Source of the DNA: Paenibacillus pasadenensis
Lineage (GTDB): Bacteria > Bacillota > Bacilli > Paenibacillales > Paenibacillaceae
DNA: 64,000 nucleotides
Direction of reading: 5' to 3'
Assembly (NCBI RefSeq): GCF_023715725.1
Contig: NZ_JAMBOT010000002.1
Location: forward strand, 372,001-436,000
The notes beneath the pieces are model-generated. The model was not told the DNA's origin, made no database searches, and saw nothing but the letters and a program-made list of their open reading frames with translations. Every line of letters begins with the position of its first letter. Position 1 is the stretch's first letter. Positions 1 through 8,973 of the stretch are shown here, one piece after another. The position numbers and the translations under genes were made by a program.

Positions 1-515
1 GGAGCCCCGATGAAGCCGAATTGAAAGCCTATTATGAAGCGAACAAAGACGCGATGTTTCATAGGCCCAACTCCTACAGCATCAAAAGAATCGTTATCGA
101 CAAGGGCGATGAACCCGAGGCGGCGCTGAAACAAGCGGAGTTGCTTGCGCAAGACATATTCGGCGGAAAACCGTTTGATGTGGCCGCGAAGCAGGTCCAT
201 GAGTCTGGAAAGCCGGAATCGGAAATCTGGGATCCGCGCAAAAACATGAACCCCGGAATGAACGACGAAGGACTGCTGAGGATGCTGCAGGACATGAAGG
301 CTGGGGACATCAGCGGGGTTTGGGAAGAAACCGGCAGCTATCAGATTATTCAGCTTGCTGAAATAATGGAGGGCGGGTATCAGCCGCTGGAAGAAGTAGG
401 CGGTGCTATTGCAACGATGATGGTTGAGAAGGCATTTGATGCCGAGGTTGCTGAACAGGCGGATAAGGCAAAGGTGGAATTGACAGGCGCTTTTAATGAT
501 TTTGAGATGGAATAA
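1..515 (+). CDS. PpiC/PrsA-like parvulin-type peptidyl-prolyl isomerase, 3' part only
   Basis: The frame is open from base 3 with no start, so the gene is cut by the left edge; about 170 C-terminal residues remain. The visible part starts in a DEAELKAYYE-like segment, typical of the linker just before a parvulin domain, and continues through a rotamase-like stretch (YSIKRIVI, then a KPFDVAAKQ segment, then an LQDMKAGDISGV segment). Family members are extracytoplasmic foldases that help secreted proteins fold. The N-terminal signal or lipobox cannot be seen. The next gene encodes a large secreted protein 28 bases downstream, which fits a folding role, but that link is inference. Confidence 0.75.
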   Translation, partial: SPDEAELKAYYEANKDAMFHRPNSYSIKRIVIDKGDEPEAALKQAELLAQDIFGGKPFDVAAKQVHESGKPESEIWDPRKNMNPGMNDEGLLRMLQDMKAGDISGVWEETGSYQIIQLAEIMEGGYQPLEEVGGAIATMMVEKAFDAEVAEQADKAKVELTGAFNDFEME

Positions 516-543
516 AGTAAAATATGAACGAGGAGCAATCATC

Positions 544-3294
544 ATGATGAACAGATTGGCTATGAAATGGTGCAGCCCAATCCTCATTGTTTCACTCGTA
601 TGTACGTTATTTATTGGAATTGGAACTCAGCCGGAACGCGCATACGCGGCCGGAAACTCTTACTACGTAGATTCCGTGAGCGGGTCCGATACCAACGACG
701 GCCTCAGCAGCTCGTCGCCTTGGAAGACGCTGGACAAGGTCAACAGCACAACGTTCTCCGCAGGAGATAAAATAATGCTGAAGTCCGGCAGCGCGTGGAC
801 AGGCCAGTTGTACCCAAAAGGCTCCGGCGCTCCGGGCAGCCCGATCACGATTGATAAATACGGCACAGGCGGTTTGCCGCTCATTCAAGGCAACGGCATT
901 CAAGGCGGCGCCGTTTACCTGAAAAACCAGTCCCATATGGTAATTCAGAACCTGGAAGTGACGAACGAAAGCCCGACAAAATTGCCCGGTCTGTCCGGCA
1001 TTCTCGTCGAGGGAGTTGACTCCAGCCTCGTCAGCGACATTAAAATCCTCAACAACTACGTGCACGACGTGGATGCAGATGCGAGCTGGAAATATGACGG
1101 CGGCATTATTGTTAAAGTTACGGGCAGCGGGACGACGACCAAATTTGACAACGTCCTTATCGAAGGGAACAGAGTCATTGATGTTACCCGTTCCGGAATC
1201 GCAACTTATTCCAGCTGGCGCAAGCGCCCCGGCGTGTCAGACGCCGCCGGCCCGTTCCAGCCATGGTCCAATATCGTTGTCAGGAACAACACGGTGCAGC
1301 GGGCGTGGGGCGACGGCATTCTCATTACGAACTCCAACGATGCCGTCATTGAATACAATGTCGTTAGCTATTCTAATTATAACGATAAATTTTTAGCGCA
1401 TGCGGGCATTTGGGTATGGAACGGAGACCGCAACATCATTCAGTTCAACGAAGCGTTCGGCACGCAAAAAACGGCGGACGGGCAAGGCTTCGATATTGAC
1501 TACGCGCAGGATGGAACGATTATCCAATACAATTACAGCCATGATAACGTTGGCGGCTTTCTGCTTGTGTGCGTTGACGGCAGCAAAGGCCAGACAACGA
1601 CAAACGGCATTGCCCGTTACAACATCAGCCAGAATGATATGACGCGCTCCATCCAGGTCATGGGCCCGGTCCAAAATACGAAAATTTATAACAATACAAT
1701 CTATGTCGGATCCCACTTGGGTCCTTATATGACTCCGACGATTATCGAGCATGGCAACTGGAACGGTTTTGCGAACAATACGCAATATTACAATAATATC
1801 TTTGTTAATCACGGTACGAAAGGCTACTCCTTCGGCTCCAGCACAAACAACCTTTTTGATTCCAACGTCTTTTACGGCAACAATACGGCCAGCGAGCCGG
1901 CCGATCCGAACAAACTGACCAGCAATCCGATGCTGGCCAATCCGGGGACGGCTGTCAGCAAAGACACGGTGGACGGATACTTGCTGAAAGCAGGCTCTCC
2001 TGCGCTGAATTCCGGTGTTGTTATCCCGAATAACGGAGGAAGAGACTACTGGGGCAACAGCGTGTCCGCGACAGCTGCGCCGAACCGCGGCGCCTATAAC
2101 GGACCGGGAATTACGCATGAGGTGCCGACGCCATCGCCGCTTCCGACACCGACGCCTCCAACGCCAACGCCAACGCCGACACCAACGCCGACACCAACGC
2201 CGCTTAATGCCGAGCTGTTCACCGATAACTTCAACGACGGCAACGCCTCGGGATGGAGCGTTGTAAGCGGACCAGCAGCGAACTGGAGCATTGTGAACGA
2301 CGGGACGCAAAAATACCAAGCCTCGTCGCTGACAGGCAATGAAACGATTTCCCTGCTCGGCTCGACTTATTCCAACACGAGTATTGAAGCCAAAATTAAG
2401 TCAACGAATATGACCTCTAACGGCTCGGCAGCTATCGTGGCACGCTACGTAGACTCCGCTAATTTTTACCGGTTCGGATATAGTCAAACGTCCGGCACAT
2501 GGAAAATCTGGAAGAAAATTTCCGGCACCTGGACAACAATCGCCGAGAGCGCTCCGACTGCTTTTGCTGCTAATACGGAATATGGCGTACGTGCCGTTCT
2601 AAAGGACAATCAGCTCTTGCTGCAGGTAAACAGCGGAAGCGGGTTCGTCACGGTTGCGTCCGGGACAGACTCTTCCTTCACGAGCGGCTTGACGGGGCTG
2701 CTTACCTACAATAGTATCAATCTGTATGACGATATTGTCATTAAGCCAAGCCTGATCCGCGACAACTTTAACGACGGCAACGCAAACGGCTGGAATCCAT
2801 CCTCCAACTCCGTCGGCACCTGGAGCGTTGTGACGGATGGAACTTCCCGGTATAACGCTGCTTCGGCAGCTGGCGAATCCATGTCGCTGTTTGAGCGTCC
2901 TTGGAATGACGCCAGTATTCAAGCTAAAGTGAAAGCGTCTGCAATCGCAACGGACGGATCGGTATCGCTTGTAGCCCGTTATGTCGACACCAGCAACTTT
3001 TACAGGCTCGGCTACAGCAAGTCGTCGGGAACGTGGAAAATCTGGAAAAAACAAGCCGGAATATGGAGCACGCTTGCGGAAGGCCCCGCCTTCACCTTTA
3101 ACACCGCTGTGGAATACACGCTCCGCGCCACGGTAAAAGGAAATCAGCTGACGCTGGAAGCGGACAGCGGATCGGGCTTCGTAACGGTCTGTACGGTCAC
3201 TGACAACACGTTTTCATGGGGAAAATCGGGCTTGTATACCTATAAAGCAACAAATTCATATGACGATATCGTCATGGAACAGGCAATATCCTAA
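544..3294 (+). CDS. Secreted right-handed parallel beta-helix protein (polysaccharide lyase-like) with duplicated C-terminal domains
   Basis: 916 residues from the ATG at 544, which sits 9-10 bases after a GAGGAG site; the frame is open further upstream (to 496) but that start lacks a good site. Residues 1-36 form a signal peptide (hydrophobic core, then AYAA before GNSYYVD). Residues about 37-525 show the YYVD..SGSDTNDG..PWKTL opening and the repeated N-rich short strands of pectate-lyase/epimerase-type beta-helix proteins. A PT-repeat linker (about 528-556) leads to two similar domains of about 175 residues (about 558-735 and 737-916), each opening with DNFNDGNA and containing a NFYR.GYS..SGTWKIWKK stretch; these look like LamG-like or DUF1080-like carbohydrate-binding units. 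Substrate is unknown. A strong terminator follows. Confidence 0.85.
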   Translation: MMNRLAMKWCSPILIVSLVCTLFIGIGTQPERAYAAGNSYYVDSVSGSDTNDGLSSSSPWKTLDKVNSTTFSAGDKIMLKSGSAWTGQLYPKGSGAPGSPITIDKYGTGGLPLIQGNGIQGGAVYLKNQSHMVIQNLEVTNESPTKLPGLSGILVEGVDSSLVSDIKILNNYVHDVDADASWKYDGGIIVKVTGSGTTTKFDNVLIEGNRVIDVTRSGIATYSSWRKRPGVSDAAGPFQPWSNIVVRNNTVQRAWGDGILITNSNDAVIEYNVVSYSNYNDKFLAHAGIWVWNGDRNIIQFNEAFGTQKTADGQGFDIDYAQDGTIIQYNYSHDNVGGFLLVCVDGSKGQTTTNGIARYNISQNDMTRSIQVMGPVQNTKIYNNTIYVGSHLGPYMTPTIIEHGNWNGFANNTQYYNNIFVNHGTKGYSFGSSTNNLFDSNVFYGNNTASEPADPNKLTSNPMLANPGTAVSKDTVDGYLLKAGSPALNSGVVIPNNGGRDYWGNSVSATAAPNRGAYNGPGITHEVPTPSPLPTPTPPTPTPTPTPTPTPTPLNAELFTDNFNDGNASGWSVVSGPAANWSIVNDGTQKYQASSLTGNETISLLGSTYSNTSIEAKIKSTNMTSNGSAAIVARYVDSANFYRFGYSQTSGTWKIWKKISGTWTTIAESAPTAFAANTEYGVRAVLKDNQLLLQVNSGSGFVTVASGTDSSFTSGLTGLLTYNSINLYDDIVIKPSLIRDNFNDGNANGWNPSSNSVGTWSVVTDGTSRYNAASAAGESMSLFERPWNDASIQAKVKASAIATDGSVSLVARYVDTSNFYRLGYSKSSGTWKIWKKQAGIWSTLAEGPAFTFNTAVEYTLRATVKGNQLTLEADSGSGFVTVCTVTDNTFSWGKSGLYTYKATNSYDDIVMEQAIS

Positions 3295-3325
3295 TCATTT
3301 AGCCGGATTTCCTTATCAAGCTGAC

Positions 3326-3369
3326 GGGCATTCCCCGGATCAACCCGATCCGGGGAATCGCCCTTTTTG
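3326..3369 (+). terminator. Rho-independent terminator after the beta-helix gene
   Basis: An 11-12 bp GC-rich stem (arms 3330-3341 and 3347-3358) is followed by a T-rich tail at 3364-3368. It separates the secreted protein from the downstream kinase gene. Confidence 0.9.
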
Positions 3370-3418
3370 TGCAGAGCCTTCAGGCAGGCCTAACTAGACT
3401 GCAATCTCCGGGGGGACA

Positions 3419-5203
3419 ATGTTGAACGAACCGTTTAAACGTTTTATTTCCATTCGCAGCAAGCTGCTTGGAGCGTTTATTGTTGTTGTGGCGCTGCCAA
3501 CGATCCTTGTGTTTTACCGGTTCACGGCTGAATCCTCACAGCTGCTGGAGAAGGAGGTTTATTGGGCCAATCAGTCCCTGATGGATCAAGCTGTCAGCGG
3601 CATGAACCTGAACGCGGAAAAAATGGTTAAGATGACGTACATGCTTGACGCTCAGCTGTATTCGAGTTATTTGAACAAACCGGCGCTTTGGAATACGGCT
3701 GACAATCAGGATATGTCGACGATATTGCAAATTCAGAAGAGCATGTTAAGTTTGCGCGATGTGATGCTAGATAATTATTCCTTTGTCGGCATTGTGGATG
3801 AGAACGGGGACGCGGTGACAACGCTAAGCGATTTTCACCTGGAAGCGGTTGGAAACATTCGCAGCGAGCCTTGGTACAAAATCGGCGTTGAGAAAAAGGG
3901 CTATCCGTACTGGTTAAGGGGGTACCGGATTCCGCCGGAATGGGGATATGTCGAAGGCGCGCCTAATAAAGATTTTTTAGTCGTGTCGCGTGTTCTGAAC
4001 GGCGTTGGCAGCGTTCAAAATTATGGAGTCGTCGTAATCGGAATGTCGATGCAGCAATTTTTTAACGTTCAGCCTCAGACAACTGCCGGATTTTCGGAAT
4101 TGCTCGTTTGGGATGGCGGCGAATATATGGCGCATCTGAGCGGAGAACGTGAGATTAAGCTGGCGCCGGAGCAGATGGTCGAGCTGAAGCAGCATTCTCG
4201 GACGGTAAAAAGGCTGAAGCTGGACGGAAACGAATATTTGGTTAATATCGCTCAAATCCCCCAGATAGGCCTTTCCGTAGCGGCGCTGCTGCCCATAGAC
4301 GAATTCCGGGCGCAGATGAACCGGAGCAAAAACGAATCGCTTGTTATTCTGGTGCTGTTTTATATGATAGGATTGTCGGTTTTTGTGCTGCTGCTGATCC
4401 GGTTCACCAAGCCGCTGCACACGCTCATCCGGTCAATTATGCTTGTCGGCAAGGGAGATTTTAAACAGAAGGTTCCCGTTATTGGCAACGATGAAGCGGC
4501 TGTGCTTGGGAGCAGCTTTAACGGGATGGTATCCCGGCTGGACGAGCTGATCCGGCATGTTTCCGAAGAGCAGCGAAAACGGGAGGAGTCTCATTTTCAG
4601 GCGCTTCAGGCACAGATCAATCCGCATTTTTTATTTAATACGCTGAATTCGATCAAGCTAATGGCGATGCTGTCCAATACGAACCGCGATGTAAGCGACA
4701 TGATTACGGCCCTTGGCAAGCTGATGGAGTTTTCGATGAAGCAGCATACGGTGTTTGTCACGCTCCGCCAAGAGCTTCAATATTTGGAGCTGTACATGAA
4801 GCTGCAAAAAATCCGCTATCACGATGATATTAATATTTCCATTCACGTGCCGGAGGAGCTGCTGGATTGTACCGTGCTGAAGTTCACTCTGCAGCCTCTG
4901 GTGGAAAACTGCATTATTCACGGGGCAAAGCTGCCGCTGCACATTTGGATTGAAGCGGAGCGTGAGCGGGACGATTTGAAAATCCGGGTCCGCGATAACG
5001 GCCAAGGGGTGTCGGAGGATAAAATGCTGCGTATTCAGAGCCAGCTGAAGCATGACGATGCCAAGTACAGCGGCCTCGGCCTGCTCAATGTCGACCGCCG
5101 CATCAAGCTTCATTTTGGAAGCGAATACGGTCTGGAGGTCTCTACGCCGGAGACGGGCGGCATGCTGATTACGGCAACTATTCCTGAGCGGAGGGAAGAA
5201 TGA
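3419..5203 (+). CDS. YesM/LytS-type sensor histidine kinase
   Basis: 594 residues, ATG start after GGGGGAC. Layout: short N-terminus, TM1 about 17-37, extracellular sensor region about 40-300 (Cache-like by layout), TM2 about 304-325, HAMP about 326-380, then the HisKA-type phosphoacceptor in QAQINPHFLFNTLNS (His403), which marks the His_kinase/YesM class. The ATPase domain follows with VENCIIHGA (N box), DNGQGV (G1) and GLGLLNVDRRI (G2). The response regulator starts 2 bases after the stop, so the two form a pair. In Paenibacillus, relatives sense extracellular sugars or oligosaccharides and switch on ABC transporter and hydrolase genes; the actual ligand here is unknown. Confidence 0.92.
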   Translation: MLNEPFKRFISIRSKLLGAFIVVVALPTILVFYRFTAESSQLLEKEVYWANQSLMDQAVSGMNLNAEKMVKMTYMLDAQLYSSYLNKPALWNTADNQDMSTILQIQKSMLSLRDVMLDNYSFVGIVDENGDAVTTLSDFHLEAVGNIRSEPWYKIGVEKKGYPYWLRGYRIPPEWGYVEGAPNKDFLVVSRVLNGVGSVQNYGVVVIGMSMQQFFNVQPQTTAGFSELLVWDGGEYMAHLSGEREIKLAPEQMVELKQHSRTVKRLKLDGNEYLVNIAQIPQIGLSVAALLPIDEFRAQMNRSKNESLVILVLFYMIGLSVFVLLLIRFTKPLHTLIRSIMLVGKGDFKQKVPVIGNDEAAVLGSSFNGMVSRLDELIRHVSEEQRKREESHFQALQAQINPHFLFNTLNSIKLMAMLSNTNRDVSDMITALGKLMEFSMKQHTVFVTLRQELQYLELYMKLQKIRYHDDINISIHVPEELLDCTVLKFTLQPLVENCIIHGAKLPLHIWIEAERERDDLKIRVRDNGQGVSEDKMLRIQSQLKHDDAKYSGLGLLNVDRRIKLHFGSEYGLEVSTPETGGMLITATIPERREE

Positions 5204-5204
5204 G

Positions 5205-6863
5205 ATGAGCACAAAAGTTCTTATCGTGGATGATGAGATTTTAGTGCGGATATCTTTAAAAACGTTGATTCCGTGGGAGGAAGCGGGATTTGAAATTATC
5301 GGCGAGGCCACGGACGGACTGGAAGCGCTGGAGCTGCTGGAGAAGCAGTCCTGCCAGATCGTGCTAACCGATATCCGCATGCCGAATATGGGCGGGCTGG
5401 GACTAATTCAACAAATCCGCAGCAAGTGGCCGTCGGTCAAATGTGTCATTTTGTCCAACCATAACGACTTTGAATATGTTCAGCAGGCGCTGCGCCTTGG
5501 AGCGGTTGACTTTATTCTTAAGCTGGCCTGGACGCCGGAAGAGCTGTTGGATAAGTGCCGGGGAATTCGGGAGGCGCTGCTGGAGGAACAGCTTGAAAAT
5601 GAGAAGCAATCGGTGCGGCTGGAACGGCTGAGCAGGCAATCAACAGAGCTGCTGCTTCGCAATTTGCTTGGCAAACAAGCGTCCAAGCCGGAAATTGATA
5701 CTCAAATTCGCGATCATCCGCTGCCGCAGTTTTTGAAAGAGGGTTATCGCGTCGCAGCGGTTTCCATCGACCAAAGAGAACGGGTGCTGGAGCAGAACCG
5801 GTTTAAAAGCGAGCAGCTGCTTTTATATACCGTCGCTAACATTATAAATGAATTATTGCGGAAATACGGCAGCAGCGAGCTGGTTGACATGCACAGCGGC
5901 AGGCTGCTGATCATCCGCAGCTCCATTTCCGATGAATTGCTGCATGAAATCCGTTCGGCCGTGATCCGGTTTGCTCAGGTTAGCATCAGTTTTGGCGTGT
6001 CCTGTTCACATCAGGGAGAATACGAGCTGCATCAAAGCTTTATTGAAGCGGAGGCGGCGCTGGCGAGGCGCTTTTTCTTACGCGGAGAATTTGTGTTTTA
6101 CCCGGGATCAGACAAAAACAGCAGCCTGTCCTTGCTGCCAGTGGACAATTGGATCAGGCGAATCGAAGCGGGAGAGCTGGAACCGCTCAAGCAGGAATTT
6201 GCCGAATGGCAGGAAACGCTGAAGGGTCAGACTGCTCTCGGAAGCTCTCTCGTCAGGGAGCAGTGGCTGCAGCTGCTGCATGGGCTGGGCCGGACGCCGG
6301 ATGGAAGCGGAAAGGATATTCATCTGCTGCAGGATGCCGAGGGGCGCTTTCCGTTTGATGTCATCCGCAATGCCGAGACGCTGCAGGAAATCGCTGATTG
6401 GTTTTTCGGCTGGCTCCCCGGAGCGGTTTCTCTAATTCGCCGTCCGTCCCGTCCGATTTACCGCGAGGAAGTGCAGGCTGTAATTGAGATGATGCAGAGG
6501 GAATACGCTACGCCGATTAAAGTGTCGGACTTGGCGCGGCGCGTCGGTTTTTCGGAAAATTACTTGAGCGTTTTGTTCAAAAAAGAAACCGGCGAAAAAA
6601 TCGTCGATTTCCTGACGAAGATCCGCATGCAAAAAGCGAGAGAGCTGCTCATGAATCCTTCGCTGAAAATTTACGAGATTTCCGAGCGTGTCGGTTATAC
6701 CGACTCCAATCATTTCAGCAAGTATTTCAAAAAAATGGAAGGATTATTCCCGCTCGAATACCGCAGACTGGCGACCGGCCGGGGTGAAGCGCCGAGCGAG
6801 GCTTCGCCAAGCCAGCATGAATCAGCTGTTCGACCCTTGGATGAACGGAGCGGAGCGAAATGA
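5205..6863 (+). CDS. YesN-type response regulator with AraC DNA-binding domain
   Basis: 552 residues. Residues 1-120 form a receiver domain with acidic VDDE near residues 9-11, phosphoacceptor Asp56 in VLTDIRMP and the FILKL Lys-containing loop. A long middle region of about 300 residues has no clear domain. The C-terminus (about 425-525) is a double helix-turn-helix of the AraC family (IKVSDLARRVGFSENYLS, then IYEISERVGYTDSNHFSKYFKK). It follows the histidine kinase with a 1-base gap, and is presumably its phosphorylation partner. The sugar-binding protein gene starts 21 bases downstream in the same operon. Confidence 0.92.
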   Translation: MSTKVLIVDDEILVRISLKTLIPWEEAGFEIIGEATDGLEALELLEKQSCQIVLTDIRMPNMGGLGLIQQIRSKWPSVKCVILSNHNDFEYVQQALRLGAVDFILKLAWTPEELLDKCRGIREALLEEQLENEKQSVRLERLSRQSTELLLRNLLGKQASKPEIDTQIRDHPLPQFLKEGYRVAAVSIDQRERVLEQNRFKSEQLLLYTVANIINELLRKYGSSELVDMHSGRLLIIRSSISDELLHEIRSAVIRFAQVSISFGVSCSHQGEYELHQSFIEAEAALARRFFLRGEFVFYPGSDKNSSLSLLPVDNWIRRIEAGELEPLKQEFAEWQETLKGQTALGSSLVREQWLQLLHGLGRTPDGSGKDIHLLQDAEGRFPFDVIRNAETLQEIADWFFGWLPGAVSLIRRPSRPIYREEVQAVIEMMQREYATPIKVSDLARRVGFSENYLSVLFKKETGEKIVDFLTKIRMQKARELLMNPSLKIYEISERVGYTDSNHFSKYFKKMEGLFPLEYRRLATGRGEAPSEASPSQHESAVRPLDERSGAK

Positions 6864-6884
6864 TGCGGAAGAGGAGGGGGACGG

Positions 6885-8213
6885 TTGAGACGCAAGGCAA
6901 TCGTTATGTTAATGGTGCTGGCAACGGCTGCGGTGCTAGCAGGAGGCTGCAAAAATAAACAAGCTCAGCCCGACGCTTCAAATACGCCTTCTTCGGCGGT
7001 AACGCTGAAATGGTGGGGAGGAGTGCCGGAGGAAAACGGCCCGAGCGCCGTCGTTGACGCCTGGAATGCGAAAAATAAGGATAGTCAGATCGAGTATGTC
7101 CGCTTTGTTAACGATGACTCCGGCAATACAAGGCTTGATACGGCGCTGCTGTCGGCTGCCGATGCGCCGGATCTGTTTTTCTCCTATAGCGAGTTCCAGC
7201 TTGACCGGCGCGTGAAGGGAGAAATGGCGGAGCCGCTGGAAAAGCTGATCGAAAAGTCGGGCTTTGATCTGGAAGGAATTATCGGCTCCAAAAACGTGAT
7301 GAAGTATAACCGTGGCATCTATTATTTGCCGGCTACGATGGATATTCGTTTTTTCGCCTTTAACAAGGCGTCTCTTGATGCAATCGGCGAGGAGGTGCCG
7401 AGAGCGGGCTGGACATGGGACGAGTTCGCCGAGCTGAGCAAAAAGCTGACGAAGCCGGGGCAGTACGGCACCTTTTTTAATCCGACCTGGGAGCCGATTG
7501 CCTATGACGTGTTGAGCACGGTGAAGCCGCATAATCCTTATTATCAAAAAGACGGAAGCTCCACAAACTTTGACGAACCTGCGTTCAGGGAGGGACTGGA
7601 GCTGCAAAAAGGCTTGCTGGACGCTAAAGCGACAATGCCGTACCTGGAGGGAATTGCGTTCAAGGCCCAAACGCAGGATGAGCTGCTGAAGGAAAAAGCA
7701 GCGTCCGTTTATGCCTCGCTTTATTTTGTCCGATATATTAAGGACGATAAAACGTATCCGGATCGGAAGTTTCAAATTGCGTTTGCGCCTACGCCTAGAA
7801 TTCCCGGGGGATCCGGTATCGACAAATCCAAACATGGCGATTATTTAAGCATCAACTCCAAAAGCGCTCATAAGGAAGAAGCCATGAGGTTTATGGTCTG
7901 GTATTTGACGGAGGGGAATCTGCATATGGTTCCAGGGGGGCGCGTACCTTCCAGTAAAAAGGTGAACCTGGATCAAATCGCCGATCTGATCATCGGCGAC
8001 AAAGGACAATATTTTGACCGGGAATCGTTTGAAAGGCTGCTGAAGGGCCGGTATATGCCGATTGTTGCGACAAATACGACAGCCAGCACGGTTATCCGGC
8101 AAATTTTCATGGAAGAGGCCGAGAAATATTTTATGAACGCTCAGAGCATTGATACGACCGTTGCGGAGATTAAGCGGCGTGCCGATGAAGCGGTTCAAAA
8201 AGCATCTCGCTAA
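6885..8213 (+). CDS. Extracellular solute-binding lipoprotein of a sugar ABC transporter
   Basis: 442 residues from a TTG that follows a GAGGAGGGGG site by about 3-5 bases; a slightly later ATG at 6906 is an alternative. A lipoprotein signal is seen: MRRKAIVMLM..., then VLAGGC, so Cys22 should be lipidated. The body (LKWWGG, then a TALLSAADAPDLFFSYSE-like stretch, and GWTWDEF) matches family 1 carbohydrate-binding proteins such as MalE/MsmE types. No permease genes follow; instead the next gene is a short YkvA-like protein. The protein may feed permeases encoded elsewhere or act as a co-sensor with the kinase upstream; both are inference. Confidence 0.9.
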   Translation: MRRKAIVMLMVLATAAVLAGGCKNKQAQPDASNTPSSAVTLKWWGGVPEENGPSAVVDAWNAKNKDSQIEYVRFVNDDSGNTRLDTALLSAADAPDLFFSYSEFQLDRRVKGEMAEPLEKLIEKSGFDLEGIIGSKNVMKYNRGIYYLPATMDIRFFAFNKASLDAIGEEVPRAGWTWDEFAELSKKLTKPGQYGTFFNPTWEPIAYDVLSTVKPHNPYYQKDGSSTNFDEPAFREGLELQKGLLDAKATMPYLEGIAFKAQTQDELLKEKAASVYASLYFVRYIKDDKTYPDRKFQIAFAPTPRIPGGSGIDKSKHGDYLSINSKSAHKEEAMRFMVWYLTEGNLHMVPGGRVPSSKKVNLDQIADLIIGDKGQYFDRESFERLLKGRYMPIVATNTTASTVIRQIFMEEAEKYFMNAQSIDTTVAEIKRRADEAVQKASR

Positions 8214-8307
8214 CAGCCGTGCAACCAGGAGGGCAGTTGATTCGTATTAGTAGTGCCGGTTTAAAAGAGGTTCAATCCGGCAATTCTGTCTTCAAGGAGG
8301 GATGACC

Positions 8308-8541
8308 ATGCGCAAGCTGCTTTCCCTGCGGCATTGGAAGCATGTTTTTACGAGAATATACCGGCTCCTTCGTTCACCTCAAGTGAAGCTGTCCCATAAG
8401 CTGATGTTTCTGCTTCCGGTTGGGCTTTACTGGGTTTTGCCGGATGTGATGCCGTTTATCCCGGTGGACGACGTTGCGGTGACGATGATTGCTGCCGAAG
8501 GCTTCACCCGTTGGATGGAAAACAAATACCGCGCGGGTTGA
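8308..8541 (+). CDS. Small YkvA-like (DUF1232-type) membrane protein
   Basis: 77 residues. The ATG at 8308 is chosen over the ATG at 8302 because AAGGAGG at 8294-8300 gives 7 bases spacing to the former and only 1 to the latter. The sequence carries KLMFLLPVGLYWVLPDVMPFIPVDD, shown here only in part by its core LPVGLYWVLPD, the signature of DUF1232/YkvA proteins: one hydrophobic helix, then a conserved PxD pair. Function of the family is not known to me. It ends in ENKYRAG. Confidence 0.75.
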   Translation: MRKLLSLRHWKHVFTRIYRLLRSPQVKLSHKLMFLLPVGLYWVLPDVMPFIPVDDVAVTMIAAEGFTRWMENKYRAG

Positions 8542-8588
8542 AGTTTCAGCCTGCATTTTATAAAATAAGATAGAATTGGACCGACAGT

Positions 8589-8608
8589 CCTCTTGCTGCG
8601 GCAAGAGG
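8589..8608 (+). promoter_or_regulatory. Hairpin with UNCG tetraloop in the leader of the HesB-like gene
   Basis: CCTCTTGC at 8589-8596 pairs perfectly with GCAAGAGG at 8601-8608 around TGCG, a C(UNCG)G tetraloop. No T-run follows, so it is not a standard terminator. It ends about 14 bases before the GAGGAGG ribosome site of the next gene and may protect or tune the mRNA. Confidence 0.5.
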
Positions 8609-8633
8609 GTTCTGATAGACGAGGAGGATACAC

Positions 8634-8936
8634 ATGAATTGCAAGATTACCCGTAATGCGGCGAAGATTTTGAAGGCCGAGCTGGACAAGCCGGAGCACG
8701 AAGGAAAGTTCCTTCGCGTCTATATTACTCATTCGCATGGCGACCATGCTCACTACGGCCTTGGCATTGACGATCAAACGGAGAAGGACGAGCTTGTCTC
8801 CACCGATAAAGAGATCGACGTGCTGCTGGAAAAAGGGATCGAGTTGTTAGACGGCGTTAAAATCGACTACCTGTACAGTCCGGAAGAAGGCTTCACTGTA
8901 ACTAATCCGTCGAAGGGCAACCACGGTGACCACTGA
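8634..8936 (+). CDS. HesB/IscA-fold protein with His in place of the cluster cysteines
   Basis: 100 residues, ATG after GAGGAGGATACAC. The fold pattern is that of A-type iron-sulfur carriers: N-terminal ITRNAAKILKAEL helix, FLRVYI strand, YGLGID, LLDGVKIDYL, and the closing EEGFTVTNP. In IscA the metal ligands are one Cys in GCSG and two in the C-terminal CGCG. Here the corresponding places read HSHGDHAHYG (His33, 35, 38, 40) and NHGDH (His97, Asp99, His100); the only Cys is residue 3. This suggests a different metal site (for example mononuclear iron or zinc) or loss of metal binding. A DUF1450 gene lies directly downstream. Confidence 0.8.
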   Translation: MNCKITRNAAKILKAELDKPEHEGKFLRVYITHSHGDHAHYGLGIDDQTEKDELVSTDKEIDVLLEKGIELLDGVKIDYLYSPEEGFTVTNPSKGNHGDH

Positions 8937-8973
8937 GACACTGGCTGCGCCAGGCGGGGAGTGTTACACCGCT

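Noticed and set aside
8214..8300. Terminator after the sugar-binding lipoprotein
   Set aside because: TGCCGG/CCGGCA can pair over a large loop but no T-run follows.
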